A DNA stretch of 64,000 nucleotides, from the NCBI GenBank assembly GCA_030524745.1, contig JAUNGC010000008.1, positions 1-64,000 of the forward strand. The letters are read 5' to 3'. Made by a program: the position numbers and the translations under genes. Shown in pieces: positions 9,062-19,139 of this stretch. The DNA comes from Eubacteriales bacterium. GTDB taxonomy: Bacteria > Bacillota > Clostridia > Lachnospirales > Lachnospiraceae. Numbering within the stretch: the first letter of the stretch is position 1; each line of letters begins with the position of its first letter. The notes beneath the pieces are model-generated. The model saw only the letters and a list, made by a program, of their open reading frames with translations, searched no databases and was not told the origin of the DNA.

Positions 9062-9778
9062 ATGGGAAAAAAAGAAGAGCAGGAAAAACACAGAGACGAG
9101 CGCGTGGAGGAAACCGGACAGATGACGCTGGAACGCCGCGATTCGGAAAGCGCCATTCATCTGCTGACGATTATCGGAGAAATTGAAGGACATGATAATT
9201 TAAGCAGTTCCTCCAAAACGACGAAATATGAACATATTTTGCCGCAGCTTGCCGCGATTGAAGACAGCAGCCACATTGACGGATTGCTGGTGCTTTTAAA
9301 CACGATGGGCGGCGATGTGGAAGCGGGACTTGCCATCGCGGAGATGATCGCTTCGCTGAGCAAGCCGACCGTATCGCTGGTGCTGGGAGGCAGTCATTCC
9401 ATCGGGGTTCCGATCGCTGTCAGCACGGATTATTCTTTTATTGTGCCTACCGGAACAATGGTCATTCATCCGGTGCGGATGAACGGAACCGTGATCGGCG
9501 CGCCTCAGACCTTCGACTATTTTAAGCAGATTCAGGACAGAATTACCGGATTTGTCTGCAGCCATTGCAATGTGACGCAGCGGCGGATGGAGGATCTGAT
9601 GATGAATCAGGGAATGCTGACAAAAGACCTGGGCACGATCCTGGTTGGACGGGAGGCTGTCAAAGAGGGAATCATATCGGAAGTGGGAGGCATACAGGAA
9701 GCGATCCGGAAAGTCCATGAACTGGCGGAAAGAAAGAAAAAGAAAAACAGCAATAGTGACAAGAGAAAAATAAAGTGA
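9062..9778 (+). CDS. tepA: ClpP-like serine protease TepA
   Basis: A 238-residue ClpP-fold protein of the TepA (translocation-enhancing protein) family. The proposed nucleophile is the second serine in GGSHSIGV, aligned with the ClpP motif GMAASMG. The proposed histidine is in VIHPVRMNG, aligned with ClpP IHQP. Residues 1-35 and the tail (ERKKKKNSNSDKRK) are highly charged. In bacilli tepA lies just before the spoIIIE/ftsK gene, and here it does too, which supports the name. Its role in protein secretion or cell-envelope quality control is known only from the family. Confidence 0.88.
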   Translation: MGKKEEQEKHRDERVEETGQMTLERRDSESAIHLLTIIGEIEGHDNLSSSSKTTKYEHILPQLAAIEDSSHIDGLLVLLNTMGGDVEAGLAIAEMIASLSKPTVSLVLGGSHSIGVPIAVSTDYSFIVPTGTMVIHPVRMNGTVIGAPQTFDYFKQIQDRITGFVCSHCNVTQRRMEDLMMNQGMLTKDLGTILVGREAVKEGIISEVGGIQEAIRKVHELAERKKKKNSNSDKRKIK

Positions 9779-9832
9779 TATACTAGACTAGATCTGGTCT
9801 GTATTTTGGCCGGATCAATGGAGGAGATTATT

Positions 9833-12673
9833 ATGGCATCATCTGCTCAGAGAAGCAGAAAAACTTCTGCCGCCCAATCGGGCCGGGGAAGAAGTCAAAA
9901 CACTACCAAAGCAAAACAGCCTGCCGCAGTCACGCCGGAGGAAAGCGCGATTAAAAATGAAATCGTGCTGATCGGTGTGTTTGCGCTGACAGTGCTTTTA
10001 TTTCTGTGCAATTTCGGCGTGATCGGCGTTGTAGGCGACGCGGTCAGCCGCGTAATGTTCGGGATTTTCGGACTGACTGCTTATGCAGTTCCGGTGCTGG
10101 CTTTTATCGCCATCGCATTCGGAATATCCAACCAGGGAAACCGGATTGCCATTATGAAGCTGACAGCCGGCGTCGTTCTTTTTTTCGTGTTGGGCATTGT
10201 CTTTGAACTGATCGGATATTCCGGGACCATGGAGGAGGCCTATTCCATCAAGAACCTGTATGAAACCTGCGGGACGGATAAGGCCGGCGGCGGCGTGGCG
10301 GCCGGCAGCCTGGCCTGGGTGCTACATCATTTTCTGGGTATGGTGGGAACCGTTTTATTGCTTTTGGTGCTGGCGATTATCTGTCTGGTCGTGATTACGG
10401 AAAAATCCCTGGTAGGAGGAGTGAAATCTTCCGGACGGCGCGTCTATGAAACGGCGGTTTCGGATGTGCAGGTGCGCAGAGAACGCCGGGTGGAGTCCCA
10501 GGCCAGAAGGCAGGAGGAAGCTGTCAGGAGACGGGAAGAGAGCCGGAACAGAAAAGAGGAAGCGGCGGCCAGAAAGCAGGAGCGGGCCAGACTGAAAGAA
10601 GAGGCGGCTGCGCGGGAGGAAGCGGAACGGATTCTGCGGATGGACAGGAAGGTTTCCGGCGTGATGCTGGATACCAGCCTGAAGGAAAGCGCAAACAAAC
10701 AGAAGTCCAGAGACGATATACATGAAATCACCCTGGAAACTCCGACGCCGGAAAAGGTCGAGGTACATGAAGTGACTCCCATGGGCGAGCCGGAAAACAG
10801 TTTTGACGAAATACGGATACATACCATGAGCCAACAGCCGGATGAACCGGAGCATTTGCGCGCAGAAGAGCGGGAAGAGGACGCATTCTGGGGACGTCCG
10901 TTTGAAACGGAGGAATTACCTTCCGATATTGAACTGCTGCAAAGCGATCTTCCGGTATCCACGGAAAATATTATCGCGCAGGAAGCGGACGTTTACCGGG
11001 ATATGAAGGAAGTCAGCCCTGCCATGGTTTCCGGACGCGCTGCGGCGGAAAAAAAGGCGGCGGATATTGTTTCGTTTGAGGAAAGCAGGGGGAAGGAACG
11101 CCCCAGAGCATATTCCGCGCCGAAACCGGCCACTGCGGCGGAAGCGACGGCGGTGGGGCAGCAGATGGCGAAGCTGGAAAAGGCAGCGCCGAAGGCGGCA
11201 AACAGACCCTATCAGTTTCCGCCTATAAGCCTGTTACATAAATCGGGCGGTAAAAGTGTGGACAGCACCAGGGAACTGAAGGAGACTGCGATACGGCTGC
11301 AGGAAACACTTCAGACTTTCGGCGTGCGGGTGAGCATAACGGATATCAGCCAGGGCCCTGCGGTCACCCGCTATGAATTGCAGCCGGAACAGGGGGTTAA
11401 GGTCAGTAAGATTGTGGGACTGGCCGATGATATCAAACTGAATCTGGCCGCTACGGATATCCGGATTGAGGCTCCGATTCCGGGGAAAGCTGCGATCGGT
11501 ATTGAAGTGCCCAATAAAGAAAATACGGCGGTGGGCCTGCGGGAACTGCTGGAAACGAAAGAATTTAAGGATTTTCCTTCCAGAATCGCGTTTGCGGTAG
11601 GAAAGGATATCGCCGGAAAAGCGGTGGTTTCCGATATCGCAAAAATGCCCCATATGCTGATTGCGGGCGCGACCGGTTCCGGAAAATCAGTCTGCATCAA
11701 TACGCTGATTATGAGCATTTTATATAAAGCCAATCCGAATGAGGTGAAGCTGATTCTGGTGGACCCCAAAGTGGTGGAACTGAGCGTCTACAACGGGATT
11801 CCGCATCTGCTCATTCCGGTTGTGACCGATCCGAAGAAGGCCTCCGCAGCACTGCAGTGGGGCGTTGCGGAAATGACGGACCGGTATAAGAAATTCGCGG
11901 ATTATAATGTCCGGGATCTGAAAGGATTCAATAAAAAGGCGGATGAAATGCGGGAAAAAGGAGCGGCGGATGCTCCGGCAAGGATGCCACAGATTGTCAT
12001 TATCGTGGATGAACTGGCGGATCTGATGATGGTAGCGCCCGGCGAAGTGGAAGAGTCCATCTGCCGCCTGGCACAGCTTGCCCGCGCCGCAGGCATTCAC
12101 CTGATTATTGCGACGCAGCGACCTTCCGTCGACGTCATCACCGGACTGATTAAAGCCAATATGCCGAGCCGCGTGGCTTTCGCCGTTTCCAGCGGTGTGG
12201 ATTCCCGTACGATTCTGGATATGAATGGCGCGGAGAAACTGCTGGGAAAAGGGGACATGCTTTTTTATCCCCAGGGTTATTCCAAACCCGTGCGCGTGCA
12301 GGGCGCGTTCGTATCGGACAACGAAGTTTCCGATGTGGTGGATTTCCTGAAAAATCAGGCGATCGGAAATATTTACAGCGAAGATATTGAAGAAAAACTC
12401 AAAAATTTCAGCACCGGTTCCGGCGGCTCGTCTTCCTCTTCCGGCACAGAATATGACGAACATTTTGTGGAGGCGGGAAAATTTATCATTGACAAGAACA
12501 AAGCTTCCATCGGCATGTTGCAGCGGGTGTTCAAAATCGGCTTTAACCGTGCGGCAAGAATTATGGATCAGCTTGCGGAAGCCGGGGTGGTGGGAGAAGA
12601 GGAAGGGACCAAGCCGCGCAAAGTGCTGATGTCAATGGATGAGTTTGAACAGTTTGTGGAAGAAACAATATAA
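9833..12673 (+). CDS. ftsK: FtsK/SpoIIIE family DNA translocase
   Basis: The 946-residue protein pumps chromosomal DNA through the division or sporulation septum. It has about four N-terminal membrane segments (about residues 40-195) and a highly charged Arg/Glu linker with likely coiled coil (about 215-275). A long variable linker to about 465 is followed by the motor with Walker [11 protein letters not shown] near 611 and Walker [12 protein letters not shown] near 722. A C-terminal winged-helix gamma domain for sequence recognition ends the protein. The start is placed at ATG 9833, six bases after GGAGGAG (9820-9826); in-frame TTG 9806 and ATG 9818 are less well placed. It follows tepA, as in bacilli. 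Which of the vegetative or sporulation roles dominates cannot be told. Confidence 0.95.
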   Translation: MASSAQRSRKTSAAQSGRGRSQNTTKAKQPAAVTPEESAIKNEIVLIGVFALTVLLFLCNFGVIGVVGDAVSRVMFGIFGLTAYAVPVLAFIAIAFGISNQGNRIAIMKLTAGVVLFFVLGIVFELIGYSGTMEEAYSIKNLYETCGTDKAGGGVAAGSLAWVLHHFLGMVGTVLLLLVLAIICLVVITEKSLVGGVKSSGRRVYETAVSDVQVRRERRVESQARRQEEAVRRREESRNRKEEAAARKQERARLKEEAAAREEAERILRMDRKVSGVMLDTSLKESANKQKSRDDIHEITLETPTPEKVEVHEVTPMGEPENSFDEIRIHTMSQQPDEPEHLRAEEREEDAFWGRPFETEELPSDIELLQSDLPVSTENIIAQEADVYRDMKEVSPAMVSGRAAAEKKAADIVSFEESRGKERPRAYSAPKPATAAEATAVGQQMAKLEKAAPKAANRPYQFPPISLLHKSGGKSVDSTRELKETAIRLQETLQTFGVRVSITDISQGPAVTRYELQPEQGVKVSKIVGLADDIKLNLAATDIRIEAPIPGKAAIGIEVPNKENTAVGLRELLETKEFKDFPSRIAFAVGKDIAGKAVVSDIAKMPHMLIAGATGSGKSVCINTLIMSILYKANPNEVKLILVDPKVVELSVYNGIPHLLIPVVTDPKKASAALQWGVAEMTDRYKKFADYNVRDLKGFNKKADEMREKGAADAPARMPQIVIIVDELADLMMVAPGEVEESICRLAQLARAAGIHLIIATQRPSVDVITGLIKANMPSRVAFAVSSGVDSRTILDMNGAEKLLGKGDMLFYPQGYSKPVRVQGAFVSDNEVSDVVDFLKNQAIGNIYSEDIEEKLKNFSTGSGGSSSSSGTEYDEHFVEAGKFIIDKNKASIGMLQRVFKIGFNRAARIMDQLAEAGVVGEEEGTKPRKVLMSMDEFEQFVEETI

Positions 12674-12747
12674 TGATTACAGCGCCATTGTAATATATAT
12701 GGAAGAAACACCTGAAAATCATTCCCGAAAATGAGGAGGAACAATTT

Positions 12748-14418
12748 ATGAAGACAGACATTGAAATCGCGCAGGAAGCGGTCATGGAACCGATCGTGAA
12801 TGTTGCGGCGAAGCTGGGAATCGGAGAGGACGATCTGGAATTGTACGGCAAGTATAAGGCGAAAATTTCAGACGGATATATCCGGTCCATTCAGGAAAAT
12901 CCTGACGGAAAGCTGATACTGGTGACGGCGATCAATCCCACTCCCGCCGGGGAGGGAAAGACCACGACCAGCGTCGGACTCGGCGAAGCCTTCGGTCAGC
13001 TTGGCAAAAAGGCGGTCATCGCATTGAGAGAGCCTTCCCTGGGGCCCTGCTTTGGCATCAAGGGCGGCGCAGCAGGAGGCGGATATGCGCAGGTGGTGCC
13101 CATGGAGGATTTAAACCTGCACTTTACCGGAGATTTCCATGCGATCACTTCGGCCAACAATTTGCTGGCGGCGCTTCTTGATAATCATATCCAGCAGGGA
13201 AATGAACTGGGAATCGATACCAGACAGGTTGTGTGGAAACGTTGTCTGGACATGAATGACCGCGTGCTGCGCAACATCGTGGTGGGGCTTGGCAGCAAAA
13301 CGGACGGCACTGTCCGGGAAGACCATTTTGTCATCACGGTAGCGTCCGAGATCATGGCGGTTTTGTGTCTGGCGGACGATATGGAGGACTTGAAGGATCG
13401 GCTTTCCAAAATCGTAGTGGCTTACAATTTTGAAGGAAAGCCGGTGACGGCGGGGGATTTGCAGGCGGTCGGCGCGATGGCTGCGCTTTTGAAAGACGCG
13501 CTCAAGCCGAATCTGATTCAGACGCTGGAACATACGCCTGCGATCGTACACGGCGGTCCCTTCGCCAATATTGCGCACGGCTGCAACAGCGTCCGGGCAA
13601 CGAAGACGGCCCTGAAGATGGCGGATTATGTAATCACGGAAGCGGGCTTCGGCGCGGATCTGGGGGCGGAGAAGTTTTTTGATATCAAATGCCGCAAAGC
13701 GGGATTGCGGCCGGACGCGGTCGTGCTGGTGGCCACCGTGCGCGCGCTGAAGTATAATGGCGGCGTGCCAAAAGCGGAACTTTCCAAAGAAAATCTGGAC
13801 GCCCTTGAAAAAGGAATCGTCAATCTGGAAAAGCATATCGAAAATTTACAAAAATACGGCGTTCCGGTCGTTGTCACCTTAAATTCCTTTGTGACCGATA
13901 CGGAAGCGGAGACGGAATTTGTCCGCAATTTCTGCGAGGAGCGCGGCTGTGAATTCGCGCTTTCCGAAGTCTGGGAAAAAGGAGGAATGGGCGGAATCGC
14001 TTTGGCCGAAAAGGTGCTGAAGACTCTGGAAGAAAAGAAGAGCAACTTCCATGTGCTCTATGACGAAAAGCTTCCGATCCGGGAAAAAATTTCGATCGTA
14101 GCAAAGGAAATTTACGGCGCCGACGGCGTAGCCTATGCGCCCGGCGCAGCGAAGCAGATACAGAAGCTGGAAGAACTGGGATTTGGAGAATTGCCCGTCT
14201 GCATGGCGAAAACCCAATATTCCCTCTCTGACAATGCGGAGCTGCTGGGAAGACCGCAGGGCTTTGAGATCAGCGTCCGGGAAGTTTATGTTTCCGCCGG
14301 CGCGGGGTTTGTGGTTGTATTGACCGGAGCGGTCATGACAATGCCCGGGCTCGGGAAAAAGCCTGCGGCATACGGCATCGATGTGGACGCTTCCGGCAAA
14401 ATAACAGGACTTTTTTAA
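12748..14418 (+). CDS. fhs: formate-tetrahydrofolate ligase
   Basis: This enzyme joins formate to tetrahydrofolate with ATP to give 10-formyl-THF, a key entry to one-carbon metabolism in anaerobes. The 556-residue length is typical. The P-loop [17 protein letters not shown] lies near residue 67, and [20 protein letters not shown] is the conserved substrate-site segment. It has a strong GAGGAGGAA ribosome-binding site and is followed after 17 bases by folD, the next enzyme of the pathway. The gap to ftsK is 74 bases, too short for a tetrahydrofolate riboswitch, and I see none. Confidence 0.97.
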   Translation: MKTDIEIAQEAVMEPIVNVAAKLGIGEDDLELYGKYKAKISDGYIRSIQENPDGKLILVTAINPTPAGEGKTTTSVGLGEAFGQLGKKAVIALREPSLGPCFGIKGGAAGGGYAQVVPMEDLNLHFTGDFHAITSANNLLAALLDNHIQQGNELGIDTRQVVWKRCLDMNDRVLRNIVVGLGSKTDGTVREDHFVITVASEIMAVLCLADDMEDLKDRLSKIVVAYNFEGKPVTAGDLQAVGAMAALLKDALKPNLIQTLEHTPAIVHGGPFANIAHGCNSVRATKTALKMADYVITEAGFGADLGAEKFFDIKCRKAGLRPDAVVLVATVRALKYNGGVPKAELSKENLDALEKGIVNLEKHIENLQKYGVPVVVTLNSFVTDTEAETEFVRNFCEERGCEFALSEVWEKGGMGGIALAEKVLKTLEEKKSNFHVLYDEKLPIREKISIVAKEIYGADGVAYAPGAAKQIQKLEELGFGELPVCMAKTQYSLSDNAELLGRPQGFEISVREVYVSAGAGFVVVLTGAVMTMPGLGKKPAAYGIDVDASGKITGLF

Positions 14419-14435
14419 AGGGAGAGAAACCGCAT

Positions 14436-15284
14436 ATGGCAAAGATCATTGATGGAAAAGCGATCGCTGCGCAGATCAAAGAAGAAGTGAAGGCGGGCGT
14501 AGCGGAGTTTGCGAAACAGGGAATTACCGTCACGCTGGCGGTAATTCAGGTCGGCGAAGATCCGGCGTCCTGCGTTTATGTGCGCAATAAAAAACGCACC
14601 TGTACGGAACTGGGCATCCGTAGTCTCGCCTATGAAATTCCGGAACAGACCAGCGAAGAAGAACTTCTTTCTCTGGTGGAAGAATTAAACGGCAGAGAAG
14701 ATGTGGACGGCATTCTGGTACAGCTTCCCCTTCCGGCTCACATTTCGGAAAAGAAGGTGATCGCAGCGATCGATCCCAAAAAAGATGTGGACGGATTTCA
14801 TCCTTATAATGTGGGAGCGCTTTCCACAGGAGAAAAGGGATTTCTGCCCGGCACTCCCGCCGGGATTATCCAGCTTTTGAAGCGTTCCGGCATTGATATA
14901 GACGGGAAAGAATGTGTGGTGATCGGCAGAAGCAACATCGTCGGCAAACCGATGGCACAGCTTTTGCTGAAAGAGAACGGCACCGTTACGATCGCCCATT
15001 CTCATACGAAAAACCTTCCGGAGGTGACCAGGCGCGCGGATATTTTAATAGTCGCAATCGGACAGAGGAAAATGATCACGAAGGAGTTTGTCAAAGCGGG
15101 AGCGGTTGTGATCGATGTAGGCATGCATCGGGATGAGAATAATAAGCTGTGCGGCGATGTGGACTATGCAGATGTTTTTGAAACGGCAGGAGCGATCACT
15201 CCGGTGCCGGGAGGCGTCGGGCCGATGACGATTGCGATGCTGATGCATAATTGTCTGGAAAGCGTGCGTCTTCGTTTATCATAA
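14436..15284 (+). CDS. folD: methylenetetrahydrofolate dehydrogenase / methenyltetrahydrofolate cyclohydrolase
   Basis: FolD converts 10-formyl-THF through methenyl-THF to methylene-THF, using NADP(H) in most bacteria. The 282-residue protein has the catalytic YVRNKKRTC segment (lysine of the YxxxK type), DVDGFHP, the cofactor-binding [14 protein letters not shown] and [11 protein letters not shown]. It follows fhs by 17 bases, so the two form an operon that moves formate carbon into the folate pool. The start has a GGGAGAGA ribosome-binding site. Confidence 0.97.
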   Translation: MAKIIDGKAIAAQIKEEVKAGVAEFAKQGITVTLAVIQVGEDPASCVYVRNKKRTCTELGIRSLAYEIPEQTSEEELLSLVEELNGREDVDGILVQLPLPAHISEKKVIAAIDPKKDVDGFHPYNVGALSTGEKGFLPGTPAGIIQLLKRSGIDIDGKECVVIGRSNIVGKPMAQLLLKENGTVTIAHSHTKNLPEVTRRADILIVAIGQRKMITKEFVKAGAVVIDVGMHRDENNKLCGDVDYADVFETAGAITPVPGGVGPMTIAMLMHNCLESVRLRLS

Positions 15285-15336
15285 AGGCGTGGAAGAAATT
15301 TCCATGCCCGGGCGGGCTGGCTGGAAAGGAACTGTT

Positions 15337-16800
15337 ATGAAGTGTCCCAACTGTGGGGAACAGATGAAGGAAGGGCAACTGTATTGTGAACACTGCGGTG
15401 AGGAAATACGGATTGTGCCGGAATTTGAACCCGAAATCGAAAACAGCATACGTAAAACATTGTCGGATGTGGCAACAGAGATCATGGTTCCTGTAAAAGA
15501 AAAAGAAACGGAAGAACCCGCTCCAAAGAGAAAAAAGAGATCCCGAACTGCCGGACCCAAAAAGAAAAAGAAACCGGTATTTCGCTTTCTTATGTGGATT
15601 TTTGCGGCCGGAATCCTCTTTTTTGCCGTGAAAGGCGTTTCGTATTTTCTGCCGGATTTCCAGTATAAAAAAGCGGTGAACGCTTTGGAAAAAGGACGTT
15701 GTGAAGAGGCTGCCGGATATTTTGAGAGGGCGCTGGAACTATCGCCGGCCAATGTTTCCTATTTGAACGGGCTTTCCGGATGCTATTATGCAATGGGAGA
15801 GTTTCAGGAGGCGGAAAGGATCTGTCTGGAGACGATAGCGCTGGACGGTTCCAATGCAGACGCTTACAGGAGACTGGTGACAATTTATGAATCTCAGGAA
15901 CAGTATGAAAAAATCAGTGAATTGATACAGAACTGTAATGACAGAGAAATCCGCAATCAATATCTGGATTATATGGCGAACCCGCCGGAAACGGATATGA
16001 AAGGGGGAACCTATCAGGAGATCATCAGCGTAAAACTCATCTGCAACGGAACGGGGACGGTTTATTATACCCTGGATGGCAGTCAGCCGGATGAAAAGAG
16101 CGAAATTTATACGCTTCCGCTCCTGATGGATGCCGGGCCTCATATGATAAAAGCCTTTTTTGTGAATCAATATGGTGTGAAAAGTCCGGTCATGACAGAG
16201 GAATATTACATTGATGTGGTGCTTCCCGACGCGCCTGTCGTGATGCCGGATTCCGGAACTTATCAGTCCCCGACATTAATAGAAGTGGAAATACCGCAGG
16301 ATTGTACGGTATATTACACGACTGACAGATCCGAACCGGACAGCGGCAGTACGCTTTATACGGAACCGGTCTGGATGCCTGTGGGAAATTCACAGTTCCG
16401 TTTTGTCGCAATCACGCCGGGAGGAGTATGCAGCGAAATTATGGAACGGCGCTACACGCTGGAATTGCATCCGGTGCTGAGTATGGAAGCGGCTTCCAAT
16501 CAGCTTTTGCTCATGCTTAAAAATGCCGGTCTTTTGTTAAGCCTGCAGGGGGAAGTTCCTGAGAAAAGCGGGCGCAACTTTTATACATATAAATATACGC
16601 TGACCATTAACGATCATAACTATTATCTTTATCGGGAGTATTATGAGGAGATCGCCGGGACCAGCAATGCGACCGGAAACGATTATGTGGTCAATTATAT
16701 GTCCGGCGAATGTTATCGGGCAGTACAACAGGAAGATAAGACTTTCAAACTGTATACGATTGAACCTCTGGGGACAGATACAGAAGAGAACGAGTCTTAA
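15337..16800 (+). CDS. zinc-ribbon, membrane-anchored TPR protein with chitobiase-type C-terminal domains
   Basis: Unknown function, with a clear architecture over 487 residues. An N-terminal zinc ribbon (CPNCGEQ...CEHCGEE, residues 2-24) is followed by a Lys/Arg-rich stretch, one membrane segment near 82-104, and about three TPR-like repeats (about 110-200). Two beta-sandwich repeats come next (about 228-295 and 298-375), each with the YYTLDGSQPD-like pattern (YYTLDGSQPD, then YYTTDRSEPD) of chitobiase/hexosaminidase C-terminal domains. A final domain of about 100 residues ends the protein. The ribbon should be cytoplasmic and the rest outside. The start at ATG 15337 has GGAAAGGAA upstream; an in-frame codon at 15289 would put 16 residues before the ribbon. 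It lies between folD and nfnA, but its location does not show a metabolic role. Confidence 0.82.
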   Translation: MKCPNCGEQMKEGQLYCEHCGEEIRIVPEFEPEIENSIRKTLSDVATEIMVPVKEKETEEPAPKRKKRSRTAGPKKKKKPVFRFLMWIFAAGILFFAVKGVSYFLPDFQYKKAVNALEKGRCEEAAGYFERALELSPANVSYLNGLSGCYYAMGEFQEAERICLETIALDGSNADAYRRLVTIYESQEQYEKISELIQNCNDREIRNQYLDYMANPPETDMKGGTYQEIISVKLICNGTGTVYYTLDGSQPDEKSEIYTLPLLMDAGPHMIKAFFVNQYGVKSPVMTEEYYIDVVLPDAPVVMPDSGTYQSPTLIEVEIPQDCTVYYTTDRSEPDSGSTLYTEPVWMPVGNSQFRFVAITPGGVCSEIMERRYTLELHPVLSMEAASNQLLLMLKNAGLLLSLQGEVPEKSGRNFYTYKYTLTINDHNYYLYREYYEEIAGTSNATGNDYVVNYMSGECYRAVQQEDKTFKLYTIEPLGTDTEENES

Positions 16801-16837
16801 ATACATTGTCCCAAGAGGACGGAAAGGTGAAAGAAAT

Positions 16838-17722
16838 ATGTATCCTATTTTAGAAGCAAGAGAACTTACTGCGAACATCTATCTGATGGAAGTGGAAGCG
16901 CCGCGCATTGCAAAGTCATGTCTGCCCGGACAGTTTCTGATCGTGCGCACGGATAAGGACGGCGAGCGCATTCCTCTTACCATCTGCGACTATGACAGGG
17001 AAAGAGGAACGGTTACGATCGTGTTTCAGGTTGTGGGAGCGGGAACTTATGAAATGGCCAAACTGCAGGCTGGAGACACTTTCTGCGATGTGGTCGGACC
17101 GCTGGGATGTCCTTCCGAACTGACAATGGAAACGGCCGACGAACTCAAAAACAAGAGCATTCTGTTTGTGGCGGGAGGCGTCGGTACCGCGCCGGTATAT
17201 CCGCAGGTGAAATGGCTGCACGAACAGGGCGTGGCGGCGGACGTCATCGTAGGCGCAAAGACGAAAGATATTCTCATTCTGGAAAAAGAAATGGAAGCTG
17301 TTGCCGGAAACCTTTATGTGACCACGGATGACGGTTCTTACGGCAGAAGCGGCATGGTGACGAAAACCATTCAGGACCTGGTGGAGCAGGAAGGCAAACA
17401 CTATGACGTGTGTATCGCAATCGGTCCCATGATTATGATGAAGTTTGTCTGCAAACTGACAAAAGAACTCAATATTCCCACCATCGTCAGCTTAAATCCG
17501 ATCATGGTGGACGGAACCGGCATGTGCGGCGCCTGCCGTGTCAGCGTGGGCGGCAAGGTGAAATTTGCCTGTGTGGACGGTCCTGAATTTGACGGCCATG
17601 AGGTGAACTTTGACGAGGCGATGCAGCGCCAGCAGATTTACAGAACAGCCGAAGGCAGAGCATATCTTGCTGCCAAAGAAGGGGATACCCATCATGGCGG
17701 CTGCGGAAATTGCGAAGGTTGA
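16838..17722 (+). CDS. nfnA: NfnA-type FAD/[2Fe-2S] subunit of ferredoxin-NADP+ oxidoreductase
   Basis: The 294-residue protein has a ferredoxin-reductase-type fold: a flavin-binding barrel with RIPLTICDYD, a nucleotide-binding domain with GGVGTAPVYPQ, and a C-terminal cluster site with CGACRV and a later cysteine in FACVDGPEFD. This is the small subunit of the electron-bifurcating NADH-dependent ferredoxin:NADP+ oxidoreductase. It is adjacent to a glutamate-synthase-like large subunit, as expected. The start is ATG 16838 with GGAAAGGTGA upstream; the open frame runs back into the previous gene but that part is not conserved. PyrK and sulfide dehydrogenase subunits are related, but the partner gene argues for NfnA. 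Confidence 0.9.
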   Translation: MYPILEARELTANIYLMEVEAPRIAKSCLPGQFLIVRTDKDGERIPLTICDYDRERGTVTIVFQVVGAGTYEMAKLQAGDTFCDVVGPLGCPSELTMETADELKNKSILFVAGGVGTAPVYPQVKWLHEQGVAADVIVGAKTKDILILEKEMEAVAGNLYVTTDDGSYGRSGMVTKTIQDLVEQEGKHYDVCIAIGPMIMMKFVCKLTKELNIPTIVSLNPIMVDGTGMCGACRVSVGGKVKFACVDGPEFDGHEVNFDEAMQRQQIYRTAEGRAYLAAKEGDTHHGGCGNCEG

Positions 17723-17736
17723 AAGGAGTAAGAAAC

Positions 17737-19125
17737 ATGGGTGACGTTTTAAAGAAGGTAGCTGTCCGGGAGCAGGAAGCGAAGGTGCGCGCTGCCAATT
17801 TTGAAGAAGTATGTCTTGGATATAACAAAGAAGAAGCGATGGAAGAGGCCAACAGATGCATCGGCTGTAAAAATGCGCAGTGTGTCAAAGGCTGTCCGGT
17901 ATCCATCAACATTCCCGGCTTTATCGATAAAGTAAAACACGGAGATATCGAAAGCGCTTATCAGGTGATCAGTGAGTCCAGCGCGCTTCCCGCCGTATGC
18001 GGCCGCGTTTGTCCGCAGGAGAGCCAGTGCGAAGGAAAATGTATCCGCGGAATCAAGGGAGAACCCGTTTCCATCGGCAAACTGGAACGTTTTGTCGCGG
18101 ACTGGGCGAGAGAACAGCAAATCAAGCCCGAAGGCGCAAAGGAAAAGAACGGAAAGAAGGTTGCGGTCATCGGTTCCGGCCCGGCAGGACTTACCTGTGC
18201 AGGCGACCTGGCAAAGCTTGGATATGATGTGACGATTTTTGAAGCGCTGCATGAAGCGGGCGGCGTGCTCGTATATGGTATTCCGGAATTCCGTCTTCCC
18301 AAAGAAGAGGTCGTGAAGAAGGAAATTGAAAATGTGAAGTCTCTGGGCGTGAAGATCGAGACGAACGTCATTGTCGGCAAATCCGTAACGATCGATGAAC
18401 TCATGAGCGAAGAAGGGTTCGATGCGGTATTCATCGGTTCCGGCGCCGGTCTGCCTAAATTTATGGGAATTCCCGGCGAAAACGCCAACGGCGTATTCTC
18501 CGCAAACGAATATCTGACCAGAAGCAATCTGATGAAGGCGTTTGATTCCAATTCTCCGACTCCGATTATGGAAAGCAAAAAGGTGGCCGTTGTGGGCGGC
18601 GGCAACGTTGCGATGGATGCGGCCAGAACCGCGCTGCGTCTCGGCGCAGAGGTACATATTGTGTACAGAAGAAGCGAAGCGGAACTTCCTGCGCGTGTGG
18701 AAGAAGTGCATCATGCAAAGGAAGAAGGCATTATCTTTGATTTGTTGACCAATCCGGTCGAAATTCTCGAAGATGAAAAAGGCTGGGTTAAGGGCATGAC
18801 CTGCGTCCGCATGGAATTGGGCGAGCCCGACGCTTCCGGAAGAAGACGCCCTGTTGAGGTGAAAGGTTCCGAGTTTACGCTGGATCTGGATACGGTCATT
18901 ATGGCGCTGGGTACTTCCCCCAATCCGCTGATCTCCTCTACAACGGAAGGACTGGAAACGAATAAGTGGAAATGTATCGTGGCAGAGGAAGAAAACGGAC
19001 AGACCACAAAGGAAGGCGTATTTGCAGGCGGCGACGCGGTGACCGGCGCGGCGACAGTCATCCTTGCCATGGGAGCAGGAAAGGCCGGCGCGAAAGGAAT
19101 TCACGAATATCTTTCCAATAAATAA
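17737..19125 (+). CDS. nfnB: NfnB-type NADPH-binding iron-sulfur flavoprotein (glutamate synthase small-subunit family)
   Basis: The 462-residue protein has two cysteine clusters near the N-terminus (CIGCKNAQCVKGCP and CGRVCPQESQCEGKC) for [4Fe-4S] centres. An FAD site (VIGSGPAGL) and a second dinucleotide site (VVGGGNVAMD) follow. In the Nfn complex this subunit carries NADPH and the bifurcating flavin. It lies 14 bases after nfnA. The start ATG 17737 has AAAGGAG (17722-17728) upstream; a TTG at 17710 would overlap nfnA. Because a glutamate synthase large subunit is absent nearby, a GltD role is less likely. The complex would supply NADPH for biosynthesis from NADH and reduced ferredoxin. 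Confidence 0.92.
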   Translation: MGDVLKKVAVREQEAKVRAANFEEVCLGYNKEEAMEEANRCIGCKNAQCVKGCPVSINIPGFIDKVKHGDIESAYQVISESSALPAVCGRVCPQESQCEGKCIRGIKGEPVSIGKLERFVADWAREQQIKPEGAKEKNGKKVAVIGSGPAGLTCAGDLAKLGYDVTIFEALHEAGGVLVYGIPEFRLPKEEVVKKEIENVKSLGVKIETNVIVGKSVTIDELMSEEGFDAVFIGSGAGLPKFMGIPGENANGVFSANEYLTRSNLMKAFDSNSPTPIMESKKVAVVGGGNVAMDAARTALRLGAEVHIVYRRSEAELPARVEEVHHAKEEGIIFDLLTNPVEILEDEKGWVKGMTCVRMELGEPDASGRRRPVEVKGSEFTLDLDTVIMALGTSPNPLISSTTEGLETNKWKCIVAEEENGQTTKEGVFAGGDAVTGAATVILAMGAGKAGAKGIHEYLSNK

Positions 19126-19139
19126 GGAGGAATCCGATT

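Noticed and set aside
12674..12747. Tetrahydrofolate riboswitch before fhs-folD
   Set aside because: The gap is only 74 bases and shows none of the expected paired arms.
17749..19104. Long minus-strand open frame opposite nfnB (451 codons), and similar ones opposite rex, yebC, ftsK and aroB
   Set aside because: They are frame shadows of well-identified genes, show no family motifs and have no ribosome-binding sites.
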